Shown: piece by piece, positions 53,225 through 62,771 of the stretch
Numbering within the stretch: the first letter of the stretch is position 1
How the letters are laid out: each line of letters begins with the position of its first letter
From: Serratia fonticola
Lineage (GTDB): Bacteria; Pseudomonadota; Gammaproteobacteria; Enterobacterales; Enterobacteriaceae
Length of the DNA stretch: 64,000 bases
Direction of reading: 5' to 3'
Assembly (NCBI RefSeq): GCF_001006005.1
Contig: NZ_CP011254.1
Coordinates: 2,542,001 to 2,606,000, forward strand
Made by a program: the position numbers and the translations under genes
The notes under the pieces: generated by a model
The model's input: only the letters and a program-made list of their open reading frames with translations
Database searches by the model: none
What the model was told of the DNA's origin: nothing

Positions 53225-53251
53225 AACCAGGCTCCTGAAGGGGGCCTGGTT
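53225..53251 (+). terminator. Hairpin after the nucleoside transporter gene
   Basis: AACCAGGC-TCCTGAAGGGG-GCCTGGTT about 20 nt after the stop. No T tract follows. Confidence 0.45.
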
Positions 53252-53323
53252 ACCTGCAAAAAGGGCATTCGCCTGATGACCGCCGTCTCTTTAGTGAATT
53301 TGTGAACAATATCGCGTTATTTT

Positions 53324-53339
53324 GTGATGATCTTCACAT
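53324..53339 (+). promoter_or_regulatory. CRP site of the deo operon promoter
   Basis: TGTGA-TGATCT-TCACA, a perfect CRP palindrome. A -10-like TATCCT lies at 53363, placing the site near -41. Weaker TGTGA units are at 53302 and 53376. A DeoR operator of the E. coli type was not found. Confidence 0.8.
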
Positions 53340-53560
53340 ATAATTCAGTTCTGTTACAGTGCTATCCTGTGTAGTGTGAATCAGAACACAAATATGCCAG
53401 AGTGATCGTGTTGAAATAGCGATGGCTGGCTATTCGAAAATCGAAGGGCTATGTGCGGTGAGAAGGATCTCAGTTGCTGGCGTGGGAAGACTATCCCGCG
53501 CGCTATCTTCAAGGAACCAAGTCCGCTCGCCAACATCAGAATGCTCAGTTGGAGAGTTTT

Positions 53561-54340
53561 ATGACCGAATTAACCGCAGCAGCGCAACGTGCGCTGAACC
53601 TGATGGATTTAACCACGCTGAACGAAGATGACACCGACGAGAAAGTGATCGCGTTGTGTCGTCAGGCGAACAGCCCGGCAGGCCATACTGCCGCCATCTG
53701 TATCTATCCGCGTTTTATCCCGATTGCCCGCAAAACGCTGCGTGAGCAGGGGACGCCAGATATCCGTATCGCCACCGTCACCAACTTCCCGCATGGCAAT
53801 GATGATATCGACATCGCCGTGGCAGAAACCCGTGCGGCCATCACCTACGGTGCCGATGAAGTTGACGTGGTATTCCCTTACCGTGCCCTGATGGCCGGTA
53901 ACGAGGAAGTCGGGTTTGAGCTGGTCAAACAGTGCAAGCAGGCCTGCGCCGCTGCCAACGTGCTGCTGAAAGTGATCATCGAAACCGGTGAGCTGAAGCA
54001 GGCGGAACTGATCCGTAAAGCCTCCGAGATCTCCATCAAGGCCGGGGCTGATTTTATCAAGACCTCTACCGGTAAAGTGCCGGTCAACGCCACGCTGGAA
54101 AGCGCTGAGCTGATGATGACCGTGATCCGTGATATGGGCGTAGGCAAAACCGTTGGCTTCAAGCCAGCCGGTGGCGTGCGTACCGCAGAAGATGCTCAAC
54201 AGTATCTGCAACTTGCCGGGCGACTGCTGGGCGAAGACTGGGCCGATGCGCGCCACTTCCGCTTTGGCGCGTCGAGCCTGTTAGCCAGCCTGCTGACCAC
54301 GCTGGGGCATAGCACCCAAGCCGCTGGTAACGGTTACTGA
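53561..54340 (+). CDS. deoC: Deoxyribose-phosphate aldolase DeoC
   Basis: A 259-residue class I aldolase splitting 2-deoxyribose-5-phosphate into acetaldehyde and glyceraldehyde-3-phosphate. Schiff-base Lys in [11 protein letters not shown], proton-relay Lys in [12 protein letters not shown]. Same length as E. coli. Start at 53561 with GGAGAG upstream; a 29-codon longer frame lies over the leader. First gene of deoCABD. Confidence 0.96.
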   Translation: MTELTAAAQRALNLMDLTTLNEDDTDEKVIALCRQANSPAGHTAAICIYPRFIPIARKTLREQGTPDIRIATVTNFPHGNDDIDIAVAETRAAITYGADEVDVVFPYRALMAGNEEVGFELVKQCKQACAAANVLLKVIIETGELKQAELIRKASEISIKAGADFIKTSTGKVPVNATLESAELMMTVIRDMGVGKTVGFKPAGGVRTAEDAQQYLQLAGRLLGEDWADARHFRFGASSLLASLLTTLGHSTQAAGNGY

Positions 54341-54441
54341 TTTTCTCTCACGTCTTGTTGCGTTGGGGCTGCCAAGCGGCCCCGTTAACGCAGCGCGCAG
54401 GCGTATCGAATGACTCTATTTAGCTAAAACAGGGGGCTACT

Positions 54442-55764
54442 TTGTTCTTGGCACAAGAAATAATCCGTAAAAAACGTGACGGGCAACCGTTGAGCGAAGC
54501 CGAAATCCGCTTCTTCATTAATGGCATTCGTGACAACGTGGTGTCAGAAGGGCAGATTGCTGCGCTGGCGATGACCATCTATTTCCATGACATGACCATG
54601 CCTGAGCGCGTTGCGCTGACCATGGCAATGCGTGATTCCGGCACGGTACTGGACTGGAAAAGTCTGTCGCTGAACGGCCCGATTGTGGATAAACACTCCA
54701 CCGGTGGCGTGGGCGACGTGACTTCGCTGATGCTTGGCCCGATGGTGGCAGCCTGTGGCGGCTACGTGCCGATGATTTCAGGCCGTGGCCTGGGTCACAC
54801 TGGCGGTACGCTGGACAAGCTGGAAGCGATCCCTGGCTTTGATATTTTCCCTGATGACAACGCGTTCCGTAAGATCATCAAAGACGTTGGCGTGGCGATT
54901 ATCGGCCAGACCAGTTCACTGGCTCCGGCAGACAAGCGTTTCTACGCGACGCGTGATATCACTGCTACCGTCGACTCCATTCCGCTGATCACCGGCTCTA
55001 TTCTGGCGAAGAAACTGGCCGAAGGGCTGGATGCGTTGGTTATGGACGTGAAAGTTGGCAGCGGTGCCTTTATGCCGACCTACCAGCTTTCTGACGATCT
55101 GGCGCAGGCGATCGTGGGCGTTGCGAATGGTGCTGGTTGCAAGACTACCGCGCTGCTGACTGACATGAACCAGGTGCTGGCTTCCAGCGCTGGTAATGCG
55201 GTCGAAGTGCGTGAAGCGGTACGCTTCCTGACCGGGGAATATCGCAATCCGCGTCTGCTGGAAGTGACCATGGCGTTGAGCGTGGAAATGCTGCTGTCTG
55301 GCGGCCTGGCCACCGACGACGCTGATGCGCGCGCCAAACTGCAGGCGGTGCTGGATAACGGCAAAGCGGCGGAAATCTTTGGCCGCATGGTGGCGGCGCA
55401 GAAAGGCCCAAGCGATTTTATCGAGCGTTACGACAGCTATCTGCCAGCCGCGACGTTAACCAAACCGGTTTATGCCGAGAAACCAGGTATCATTACTGCG
55501 ATGGATACCCGTGCACTGGGTATGGCTGTGGTGTCACTGGGCGGTGGCCGTCGTCGCGCGACCGACAGCATCGACTACAGCGTGGGCCTGACCGATGTGG
55601 CCCGCCTGGGCGACACTGTCGATACCCAGCGTCCATTGGCGGTGATCCATGCCAACGACGAAGAGAGCTGGCAGCAGGCGGCGGATGCGGTACGCAGCGC
55701 GATGGCTCTGGGCGACAAAGCGCCAGAAGTCACGCCGGTGGTTTACAAACGCATCTCTGAATAA
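54442..55764 (+). CDS. deoA: Thymidine phosphorylase DeoA
   Basis: A 440-residue enzyme converting thymidine or deoxyuridine and phosphate to base and deoxyribose-1-phosphate. Seen: [20 protein letters not shown] (phosphate binding), [32 protein letters not shown]. Starts at TTG with AGGGGG upstream; the protein start [13 protein letters not shown] matches E. coli, also TTG-initiated. Equal length to E. coli. Confidence 0.96.
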   Translation: MFLAQEIIRKKRDGQPLSEAEIRFFINGIRDNVVSEGQIAALAMTIYFHDMTMPERVALTMAMRDSGTVLDWKSLSLNGPIVDKHSTGGVGDVTSLMLGPMVAACGGYVPMISGRGLGHTGGTLDKLEAIPGFDIFPDDNAFRKIIKDVGVAIIGQTSSLAPADKRFYATRDITATVDSIPLITGSILAKKLAEGLDALVMDVKVGSGAFMPTYQLSDDLAQAIVGVANGAGCKTTALLTDMNQVLASSAGNAVEVREAVRFLTGEYRNPRLLEVTMALSVEMLLSGGLATDDADARAKLQAVLDNGKAAEIFGRMVAAQKGPSDFIERYDSYLPAATLTKPVYAEKPGIITAMDTRALGMAVVSLGGGRRRATDSIDYSVGLTDVARLGDTVDTQRPLAVIHANDEESWQQAADAVRSAMALGDKAPEVTPVVYKRISE

Positions 55765-55808
55765 CATTTTTTAAACGTTCAATGGCAGTTTTGAATTTTG
55801 TGACTGTT

Positions 55809-55935
55809 TATACCCAATGGATTTCGAGCTACAGCTAGGCGGCAAGTGCGTGAATCCCCAGGAGCTTACTTAAGTAAGTGACTGGGGTGAGCGCACGCAG
55901 CCAACAACACTGTAGCTTGAAAGACGCAGGGTATC
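55809..55935. repeat. ERIC element (well conserved, 127 bp)
   Basis: Contains GTGAATCCCCAGGAGCTTAC and AAGTAAGTGACTGGGGTGAG, the two conserved ERIC arms, between ends TATACCC and GGGTAT. It lies in the deoA-deoB gap, so it is transcribed in the deo message. Confidence 0.95.
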
Positions 55936-55959
55936 AGCGTGAATACGCAGGAGAGTATG

Positions 55960-57183
55960 ATGAAACGTACGTTTATTATGGTATTAGACTCATTCGGCAT
56001 TGGCGCGAGTGAAGATGCCAAAAGCTTTGGCGATGAAGGTTCCGATACCCTTGGCCATATTGCTGCTGCCTGTGCGCGTGGCGAAGCCAACGTGGGCCGT
56101 AGCGGCCCGCTGACCTTGCCAAACCTGAGCCGTCTGGGCCTGGGCAAAGCGGCGGAAGAATCGACCGGCAAGTTCCCGGAAGGGTTGGATAAAGACGCTG
56201 AAATCATTGGTGCTTACGCCCATGCCAGCGAGCTTTCCTCCGGTAAAGATACGCCATCAGGCCACTGGGAAATTGCTGGTGTGCCAGTCTTGTTCGACTG
56301 GGGCTACTTCTCAGACGAGCACAACAGCTTCCCGCAGGAACTGCTGGACAAGCTAGTGGCGCGTGCCAACCTGCCGGGCTACCTCGGTAACTGCCATTCA
56401 TCCGGTACCGTGATCCTGGATCAACTGGGCGAAGAGCATATGAAAACCGGCAAGCCGATTTTCTATACCTCTGCGGACTCGGTGTTCCAGATTGCCTGCC
56501 ATGAAGAGACTTTCGGCCTGGATCGCCTGTACGAGCTGTGTGAGATCGCTCGTGAAGAGTTGACCGAAGGTGGCTACAACATCGGCCGTGTGATTGCCCG
56601 TCCGTTCCTGGGGAATAAACCAGGTGAGTTCCAGCGTACCGGTAACCGTCACGATCTGGCCGTGGAACCCCCGGCTCCAACCGTGCTGAAAAAGCTGGTG
56701 GATGAGAAGGGTGGCGAAGTGGTTTCCATCGGTAAGATTGCCGATATCTATGCCAACGTGGGGATCACCAAGAAGGTGAAAGCTACCGGGATCGACGCCC
56801 TGTTCGACGCCACTCTGGTCGAGATGGAAAAAGCCGGTGACAACACCATCGTGTTCACCAACTTTGTTGATTTCGACTCCTCCTACGGCCACCGCCGTGA
56901 CGTGGCTGGCTATGCTGCCGCGCTGGAGCTGTTCGACCGTCGCCTGCCAGAGCTGCTGAAGCTGGTGAAAGGGGATGACATCATCATCTTCACCGCTGAC
57001 CACGGCTGCGACCCGACCTGGCCAGGCACCGACCACACCCGTGAGCATATCCCGGTTCTGGTCTATGGCCCGAAAGTCAAACCAGGTTCGCTGGGGCATC
57101 GCGAAACCTTCGCCGACATCGGCCAGACCGTCGCCAGCTATTTTGGCGTGTCGCCGATGGATTACGGCAAATCCATGCTTTAA
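55960..57183 (+). CDS. deoB: Phosphopentomutase DeoB
   Basis: A 407-residue Mn2+-dependent mutase of the alkaline-phosphatase superfamily, converting (deoxy)ribose-1-phosphate to the 5-phosphate. Metal sites [11 protein letters not shown] and [19 protein letters not shown]; phosphothreonine region [14 protein letters not shown]. Start at 55960 (AGGAG, 6-nt spacing) gives the E. coli length; ATG at 55957 is possible. A terminator-like hairpin follows. Confidence 0.96.
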   Translation: MKRTFIMVLDSFGIGASEDAKSFGDEGSDTLGHIAAACARGEANVGRSGPLTLPNLSRLGLGKAAEESTGKFPEGLDKDAEIIGAYAHASELSSGKDTPSGHWEIAGVPVLFDWGYFSDEHNSFPQELLDKLVARANLPGYLGNCHSSGTVILDQLGEEHMKTGKPIFYTSADSVFQIACHEETFGLDRLYELCEIAREELTEGGYNIGRVIARPFLGNKPGEFQRTGNRHDLAVEPPAPTVLKKLVDEKGGEVVSIGKIADIYANVGITKKVKATGIDALFDATLVEMEKAGDNTIVFTNFVDFDSSYGHRRDVAGYAAALELFDRRLPELLKLVKGDDIIIFTADHGCDPTWPGTDHTREHIPVLVYGPKVKPGSLGHRETFADIGQTVASYFGVSPMDYGKSML

Positions 57184-57196
57184 TACCGCTTTTAAT

Positions 57197-57227
57197 GACG
57201 CTGGCCTTCACGCCAGCGTCTTTTTTT
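57197..57227 (+). terminator. Strong terminator between deoB and deoD
   Basis: GACGCTGGC-CTTCAC-GCCAGCGTC followed by TTTTTTT. Perfect 9-bp stem with seven Ts, 13 nt after deoB and 22 nt before deoD. Confidence 0.88.
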
Positions 57228-57249
57228 CCATGAATTGAGGGAAGTGATT

Positions 57250-57981
57250 ATGGCAACGCCACATATTAATGCTGAGATGGGTGATTTCGCTGACGTAGTG
57301 CTGATGCCGGGGGATCCGCTGCGGGCAAAATATATCGCAGAAACCTTCCTGGAAGGCGCGGTGGAAGTGAACAACGTGCGTGGCATGTTGGGTTTCACCG
57401 GCACCTACAAAGGTCGTAAAATCTCGGTAATGGGCCACGGCATGGGCATTCCATCCTGCTCTATCTATGCGCGTGAACTGATTGCCGAGTTTGGCGTGAA
57501 GAAAATCATCCGTGTCGGCTCTTGTGGCGCGGTGCGTGATGACGTCAAACTGCGTGATGTGGTGATCGGCATGGGGGCTTGTACCGATTCCCAGGTTAAC
57601 CGTATGCGCTTCAAAGGCCACGACTATGCGGCCATTGCGGATTTTGACATGGTGCGTAATGCGGTAGACGCTGCGGCTGCTCAGGGCATCCCTGCACGCG
57701 TGGGTAACATCTTCTCCGCCGATCTGTTCTACACGCCAGATCCGGATATGTTCCAGGTGATGAAGAAGTACGGCATCCTGGGCGTAGAGATGGAAGCGGC
57801 AGGTATCTACGGCGTAGCCGCAGAGCTGTATGAAGAGTTCGGTAGCACGGCGTTGACCATTTGCACCGTTTCCGACCATATCCTGCGTCACGAGCAGACC
57901 ACCGCAGCCGAGCGTCAGACCACCTTTAACGAGATGATCGTTATCGCGCTGGAATCTGTCCTGCTGGGCGACAAAGCGTAA
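57250..57981 (+). CDS. deoD: Purine-nucleoside phosphorylase DeoD
   Basis: A 243-residue hexameric phosphorylase cleaving purine (deoxy)nucleosides. Seen: [60 protein letters not shown] with catalytic Asp. Four residues longer than E. coli (239): [11 protein letters not shown] here against EFGAKAL there, just after the active-site segment. Good GAGG site. A strong terminator sits before it. Confidence 0.95.
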   Translation: MATPHINAEMGDFADVVLMPGDPLRAKYIAETFLEGAVEVNNVRGMLGFTGTYKGRKISVMGHGMGIPSCSIYARELIAEFGVKKIIRVGSCGAVRDDVKLRDVVIGMGACTDSQVNRMRFKGHDYAAIADFDMVRNAVDAAAAQGIPARVGNIFSADLFYTPDPDMFQVMKKYGILGVEMEAAGIYGVAAELYEEFGSTALTICTVSDHILRHEQTTAAERQTTFNEMIVIALESVLLGDKA

Positions 57982-57990
57982 TGACTTCGC

Positions 57991-58010
57991 GGGCGCAGCA
58001 CGCTGCGCCC
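57991..58010 (+). terminator. Palindromic repeat copy 8, candidate deoD terminator
   Basis: GGGCGCAG-CACG-CTGCGCCC followed by CATTTTATC, 9 nt after deoD. Member of the GGGCGCAGCATGC family placed where a terminator is expected. Confidence 0.6.
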
Positions 58011-58017
58011 CATTTTA

Positions 58018-58114
58018 TCTATTCACCCTTATACCAACCTTTCTAGCTAATTCTTTACCTTTCCGCTAATTAGCGCTATTACTCTATTCATCTATCTATT
58101 CACTAATCTATTCA
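58018..58114 (+). promoter_or_regulatory. TCTATTCA direct repeats before yjjJ
   Basis: TCTATTCA at 58083, 58095 and 58107 with exact 12-bp period, and a fourth at 58018. The last ends 3 nt before the ATG, and no Shine-Dalgarno is visible. A near-palindrome TAATTAGCGCTATTA lies at 58066-58080. Repeats may bind the HTH of the YjjJ protein or another regulator. Confidence 0.55.
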
Positions 58115-58117
58115 GCG

Positions 58118-59461
58118 ATGAGCACAGTCGAAAAAATTCTGCGTAATGGACCCGCTTCTTCCCGGGAACTGACTGCCGCATTGGGGATCAGCCAACCCAC
58201 GCTATCGCGCCGTATCCGCGATTTGGCAAGATCGGTTCTGGTCATCGACAAAGGCAGATCCACGCGTTATGCGCTCAGGCGGGAGGTGGCTGGTGAGTCG
58301 TATTTCCCACTGTATCAAATCGATAAGCTGGGTAAGGCGCATCTGTTTGCCACGCTCTATTCCCTATATCCGGCAGACAGCTGCGCGGTGTTCGATGAAC
58401 AAAGCGGTGAGTGGCAGTTGTATGATGGTTTGCCTTGGTATCTGAACGATCTGCGCCCGGTAGGTTTTCTTGGCCGCGCCTGGGGGAAAGCCGTTGCACG
58501 GCGGCTAAAGTTGCCGGAAGACGTTCTGCAATGGAATGAAGAACAGCGCCTGGTAGCGCTTTGTCATTATGGTGAGGATATGAGTGGCGATCTGTTGCCG
58601 GGCGCAGAGAGTTATCAGCGTTGGTTAACGCGCGCGGCTGAAATCCCGGTACCGATGGCGGGCAAGGCCAAGTATTACGCTACGCTGTCTGCGCGCGCAT
58701 TAGCGGGGGAACTGATTGGTTCTTCTGCCGGTGGCGAGCAGCCCAAGTTTACTGCCTATGCCGAACTGTCGGGAAATCGCCGTAGTCATGTGCTGGTGAA
58801 GTTCAGTGCGGTACCGGACAACTCCATTGCGCAACGCTGGAGCGATTTGCTGATCGCTGAGTCATTGGCATTGCAAGTGGTTGCAGAGGCCGGATTGTGT
58901 TCCGCACCGACAAAGGTGTTGTTTGGCGATAACCAACAGTGTTTTTTGGAGATCGAACGATTTGACCGTATTGGTGAACATGGGCGAGTCGCTCTGGTTT
59001 CACTGGAGGCGTTGGATGCCGAGTTTAGCGGCAGCGGCGGGGCTAACTGGGTCACCGCAGCGGAAAAGCTATTGCAGCAGGGGATCATCGATCATCAAAC
59101 CTGGAAAACAATCGGTCTGTATTGGGCATTTGGCAGGCTGATCGCCAATAGCGATATGCACCAGGGGAATCTATCGTTCCTGCGTACGGAGCAGTGGCCG
59201 ATGGTATTGGCTCCGTTGTATGACATGTTGCCGATGGCGTTTGCCCCTGCCAATAGCGGTAATATGCGAGAAACAGCGGTGGAAATCAGATTGGGCAATG
59301 AGGTCAACGGCCCCATTTGGCGGCAGGCCGAGTTGATGGCGGTTGAATTCTGGCAGCGTACGGCACAACATCCGCAAATCAGCGAATCGTTCCGGGCCAT
59401 TGCTGCTCAAATGCTGGTACAGCTTCAGGCGCTGAACGATCGTATTCAGCGCTTGGCTTAA
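58118..59461 (+). CDS. yjjJ: HipA-like kinase-fold protein YjjJ
   Basis: A 447-residue protein. The first about 65 residues are a winged helix (LRNGPASSRELTAALGISQP, TLSRRIRDL). The rest is a HipA-type kinase fold: SSAGGEQPKFTAYA (ATP loop), HVLVKFSA (Lys), LEIERFDRIGEH, ANSDMHQGNLSFL (catalytic D/N), PLYDMLPMAFAP (metal Asp). E. coli YjjJ (also called HipH) is reported toxic. No separate HipB antitoxin is adjacent. It follows deoD as in E. coli. Its stop overlaps that of smp. Confidence 0.88.
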   Translation: MSTVEKILRNGPASSRELTAALGISQPTLSRRIRDLARSVLVIDKGRSTRYALRREVAGESYFPLYQIDKLGKAHLFATLYSLYPADSCAVFDEQSGEWQLYDGLPWYLNDLRPVGFLGRAWGKAVARRLKLPEDVLQWNEEQRLVALCHYGEDMSGDLLPGAESYQRWLTRAAEIPVPMAGKAKYYATLSARALAGELIGSSAGGEQPKFTAYAELSGNRRSHVLVKFSAVPDNSIAQRWSDLLIAESLALQVVAEAGLCSAPTKVLFGDNQQCFLEIERFDRIGEHGRVALVSLEALDAEFSGSGGANWVTAAEKLLQQGIIDHQTWKTIGLYWAFGRLIANSDMHQGNLSFLRTEQWPMVLAPLYDMLPMAFAPANSGNMRETAVEIRLGNEVNGPIWRQAELMAVEFWQRTAQHPQISESFRAIAAQMLVQLQALNDRIQRLA

Positions 59462-60144
59462 TCTTTCTTCATCTCTTCCTGCTCTGCCGGTTTCTCGTCA
59501 TCACCATCGTCTACCGTGTTACCTTCTGCCAGCGGTGTGTTGGCGGTTAGCAGGTATGGCGACTGCTGCCAGCGGCTGCGGCGGCCTTGCAGCAGGGTAC
59601 GGGCCAGAATAATGCCGATGGCCAGCGCCAGCAGGATCATCAGGCGTAGCAGGTTGGTGGTGTTATCTACCTGTTTGGATTCGGTGGCCAGCACGTGAGT
59701 ATCCAGCGTTACGCGGATAAAGCCCAGCGGGCCATCTTTGCCCTGGATTGACTCGACGAGCTGGTGGTTGAAGTAGCTGCCTGCACGTTTGCCATCCAGC
59801 GCCAGGCGATCGCGCACGCTAATCTGCTCGCCGGAATGGGCGATCAGGGTGCCGTCCAACTGGTAGACGCTGGCGTCCAGAATACGGCTGTGATCGGTCA
59901 GCTGCGTGAGAATGCGCTCAACCTGCTGATTGTCTATGTCGCTGTCGCCATCCATCAGCGGAGTCAGGCTAAAAGCTACCTGTTTGGTCAAGGTTTGTGC
60001 CAATTCTTCCACCTGTTCCGATCGCGCCATTTGGTGGCTCAGGCTAAAATAGGAGGCACCTTGCATCAACAGCACCAGCAACGCCAGGCAAATCAGGATA
60101 ATAGCGGTGCGATGCAGGCGGAATTTCAGTTTAGCTTTAGCCAT
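59458..60144 (-). CDS. ytjB: Inner-membrane protein Smp (YtjB)
   Basis: A 228-residue membrane protein. N-terminal helix (TAIILICLALLVLLMQGASY), periplasmic sensor-like region (VERILTQLTDHSRILDASVY, FIRVTLDTHVLATESKQVDN), second helix (NLLRLMILLALAIGIILART), and an acidic cytosolic tail (DDGDDEKPAEQEEMKKD). Known in E. coli as Smp, divergent from serB; function unknown. TTAA at 59458-59461 holds both its stop and the yjjJ stop. Confidence 0.9.
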   Translation of the reverse strand: MAKAKLKFRLHRTAIILICLALLVLLMQGASYFSLSHQMARSEQVEELAQTLTKQVAFSLTPLMDGDSDIDNQQVERILTQLTDHSRILDASVYQLDGTLIAHSGEQISVRDRLALDGKRAGSYFNHQLVESIQGKDGPLGFIRVTLDTHVLATESKQVDNTTNLLRLMILLALAIGIILARTLLQGRRSRWQQSPYLLTANTPLAEGNTVDDGDDEKPAEQEEMKKD

Positions 60145-60344
60145 TAGGCTTCCTTTAGGGCGGTCATCCGGGAGTCACGATTGACCACCTGGCTGTGCGG
60201 TACCGGGATGTACCAATACCGCGAGCGCATGGATGCGCTAGAGCGGCCAACTAGAGATTCATAGGGTAATATGTTGCCAGAAGCAATGGCGATAGGATAG
60301 CTTGATGCGTCGTTTTATCATGCAGTGTTATTCAGGAGTTAAGG

Positions 60345-61322
60345 ATGCCAAATAGTCTGACCTATTGCGATCTCCCCGCAGAGATCTCTCAATGGCCGGG
60401 GTTGCCCCTTTCGTTGAGCGGTGACGAAGTCATGCCGCTGGACTATCGGGCGGGCCACACCGGTTGGCTACTATATGGCAGAGAACTGGATAAAGAGCGT
60501 ATTACTCAGTTCCAGCGCAAGCTAGGGGCCGCGATGGTGATCGTGACGGCCTGGGCGGTGGAAGATTATCAGGTGGTTCGTCTGGCGGGGACGCTATCTG
60601 CGCGAGCCAAACTGTTGGCGAACGAAAACGGGCTAGACGTTGCCCCACTGGGCAAAATCCCTAACCTGCGCAAGCCGGGCCTGTTAGTGATGGATATGGA
60701 CTCGACGGCGATCCAGATTGAGTGCATTGATGAAATCGCCAAGTTGGCCGGAGTGGGCGAGCAGGTCAGTGAAGTGACCGAACGCGCGATGCGCGGCGAA
60801 CTCGATTTTACCGCTAGCCTACGCCAACGCGTGGGTACGCTGAAAGGGGCCGATGCCAATATCCTCAAACAGGTGCGTGACGAATTGCCGTTGATGCCTG
60901 GGTTGACCAGCCTGGTGCGCAAGCTGCAGGCGCTGGACTGGCACGTCGCCATTGCCTCCGGCGGCTTTACCTATTATGCCGAATACCTGCGTGACAAGCT
61001 CAAGCTGGTGGCCGTGGCCGCCAATGAGCTGGAGATCCGCGACGGTAAGCTGACCGGTGAGGTGCTGGGGCCGATCGTGGATGCGCAATTCAAGGCCGAT
61101 ACTTTGGTGGCGCTGGCAGAGAAGCTGGGGATCCCACCGCAGCAAACCGTGGCGATCGGCGACGGTGCCAACGATTTGAAAATGATGCAGGTGGCCGGGC
61201 TGGGTATTGCCTATCACGCGAAGCCTAAGGTCTATGAGAAGGCGCAGGTCTCGATCCGCCATGCCGATCTGCTGGGAGTGCTCTGTGTGCTCTGTGGCAG
61301 TTTGAAACACGATGTGAGGTAA
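60345..61322 (+). CDS. serB: Phosphoserine phosphatase SerB
   Basis: A 325-residue HAD-family enzyme for the last step of serine synthesis. The N-terminal part is the ACT-like extension. Catalytic DMDST (117-121), IASGGFTYYAEY, and GDGANDLKMMQVAGLGIAYH with the final HAD motif. E. coli SerB is 322 residues. GGAG before ATG. radA follows 3 nt later, so the two are co-transcribed. Confidence 0.96.
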   Translation: MPNSLTYCDLPAEISQWPGLPLSLSGDEVMPLDYRAGHTGWLLYGRELDKERITQFQRKLGAAMVIVTAWAVEDYQVVRLAGTLSARAKLLANENGLDVAPLGKIPNLRKPGLLVMDMDSTAIQIECIDEIAKLAGVGEQVSEVTERAMRGELDFTASLRQRVGTLKGADANILKQVRDELPLMPGLTSLVRKLQALDWHVAIASGGFTYYAEYLRDKLKLVAVAANELEIRDGKLTGEVLGPIVDAQFKADTLVALAEKLGIPPQQTVAIGDGANDLKMMQVAGLGIAYHAKPKVYEKAQVSIRHADLLGVLCVLCGSLKHDVR

Positions 61323-61325
61323 GTT

Positions 61326-62714
61326 GTGGCAAAAGCAGTAAAACGGGCGTTTGTCTGTAATGAATGCGGCGCTGACTATCCTCGCTGGCAGGGGCAATGC
61401 AGTGCCTGTCAGGCCTGGAACACCATTACAGAGGTGCGCCTGGCTTCAGTTTCCTCTTCCGCTGCCCGTAGCGAGCGTTTAAGCGGCTATGCGGGCGATG
61501 CCGGTATCAGCAAGGTGCAGAAGCTTTCGGACATCAGTCTGCAAGAGTTGCCGCGTTTCTCTACCGGCTTTCTGGAGTTTGACCGCGTACTGGGCGGCGG
61601 CGTGGTGCCAGGCAGTGCGATCCTGATCGGCGGCAACCCCGGCGCGGGGAAAAGTACGCTGCTGTTGCAGGTGCTGTGCAAACTCGCTGAGCAGATGAAA
61701 ACCCTGTACGTCACGGGTGAAGAGTCGCTGCAACAGGTCGCGATGCGTGCCCATCGTCTTGGATTGCCCACTGGCGGCCTGAACATGCTGTCGGAAACCA
61801 GCATCGAGCAGATCTGCCTGATCGCCGAGCAGGAGCAGCCGCGGCTGATGGTGATCGACTCGATCCAGGTCATGCATATGGCGGATATCCAGTCATCGCC
61901 AGGCAGCGTGGCGCAGGTGCGCGAAACGGCGGCCTATCTCACCCGCTTTGCCAAAACTCGCGGTGTGGCGATCGTGATGGTTGGCCACGTCACTAAAGAT
62001 GGCTCGCTAGCCGGGCCAAAAGTCCTCGAACACTGTATCGACTGTTCCGTGTTGCTGGATGGCGATGCAGATTCCCGTTTCCGTACGCTGCGCAGCCATA
62101 AAAACCGTTTTGGTGCGGTCAACGAGCTGGGCGTGTTCGCCATGACCGAGCAAGGGCTGCGTGAGGTGAGTAACCCTTCCGCGATCTTCCTCAGCCGGGG
62201 TGATGAAGTGACCTCCGGCAGTTCGGTGATGGTGGTCTGGGAAGGCACCAGGCCGCTGCTGGTCGAGATCCAGGCGCTGGTGGATCACTCGATGATGTCT
62301 AACCCACGCCGCGTTGCGGTGGGCCTGGAACAGAATCGTTTGGCGATCCTGCTGGCGGTGCTGCATCGTCACGGTGGCTTGCAGATGTCCGACCAAGACG
62401 TTTTTGTCAACGTGGTGGGCGGCGTCAAGGTTAGCGAAACCAGTGCCGATCTGGCGTTGCTGCTGGCGTTGGTGTCCAGCCTACGCGACCGTCCATTGCC
62501 TAACGATCTGGTGGTGTTTGGCGAAGTGGGGCTGGCAGGGGAAATCCGCCCGGTGCCTAGCGGCCAGGAGCGTATTTCCGAAGCGGCCAAACACGGTTTC
62601 AAGCGGGCGATCGTGCCACATGCCAACGTGCCGAAGAAACCACCGGCCAATATGCAGGTGTTCGGTGTCAAGAAGCTGGCGGATGCGCTGGACGTGCTGG
62701 AACAGTTTTATTAA
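61326..62714 (+). CDS. radA: DNA repair protein RadA
   Basis: A 462-residue RecA-like branch-migration helicase acting in homologous recombination. Zinc finger C11-C14-C25-C28, Walker A GNPGAGKS (103-110), the RadA motif KNRFG, and a C-terminal Lon-like domain (GEVGLAGEIRPVPSGQERIS). GTG start; E. coli RadA is 460 residues. Confidence 0.96.
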   Translation: MAKAVKRAFVCNECGADYPRWQGQCSACQAWNTITEVRLASVSSSAARSERLSGYAGDAGISKVQKLSDISLQELPRFSTGFLEFDRVLGGGVVPGSAILIGGNPGAGKSTLLLQVLCKLAEQMKTLYVTGEESLQQVAMRAHRLGLPTGGLNMLSETSIEQICLIAEQEQPRLMVIDSIQVMHMADIQSSPGSVAQVRETAAYLTRFAKTRGVAIVMVGHVTKDGSLAGPKVLEHCIDCSVLLDGDADSRFRTLRSHKNRFGAVNELGVFAMTEQGLREVSNPSAIFLSRGDEVTSGSSVMVVWEGTRPLLVEIQALVDHSMMSNPRRVAVGLEQNRLAILLAVLHRHGGLQMSDQDVFVNVVGGVKVSETSADLALLLALVSSLRDRPLPNDLVVFGEVGLAGEIRPVPSGQERISEAAKHGFKRAIVPHANVPKKPPANMQVFGVKKLADALDVLEQFY

Positions 62715-62744
62715 TTGCCGCCCGCTGCGCGGAATATGCTATTT

Positions 62745-62762
62745 TGTTTAGCATAATAAACG
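62745..62762. promoter_or_regulatory. NadR box before nadR
   Basis: TGTTTA-GCATAA-TAAACG matches 11 of 12 defined bases of the NadR operator TGTTTA-N6-TAAACA. It overlaps the upstream edge of the nadR ribosome site, so NadR probably represses its own gene. Confidence 0.8.
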
Positions 62763-62771
62763 GGAGGGTTT

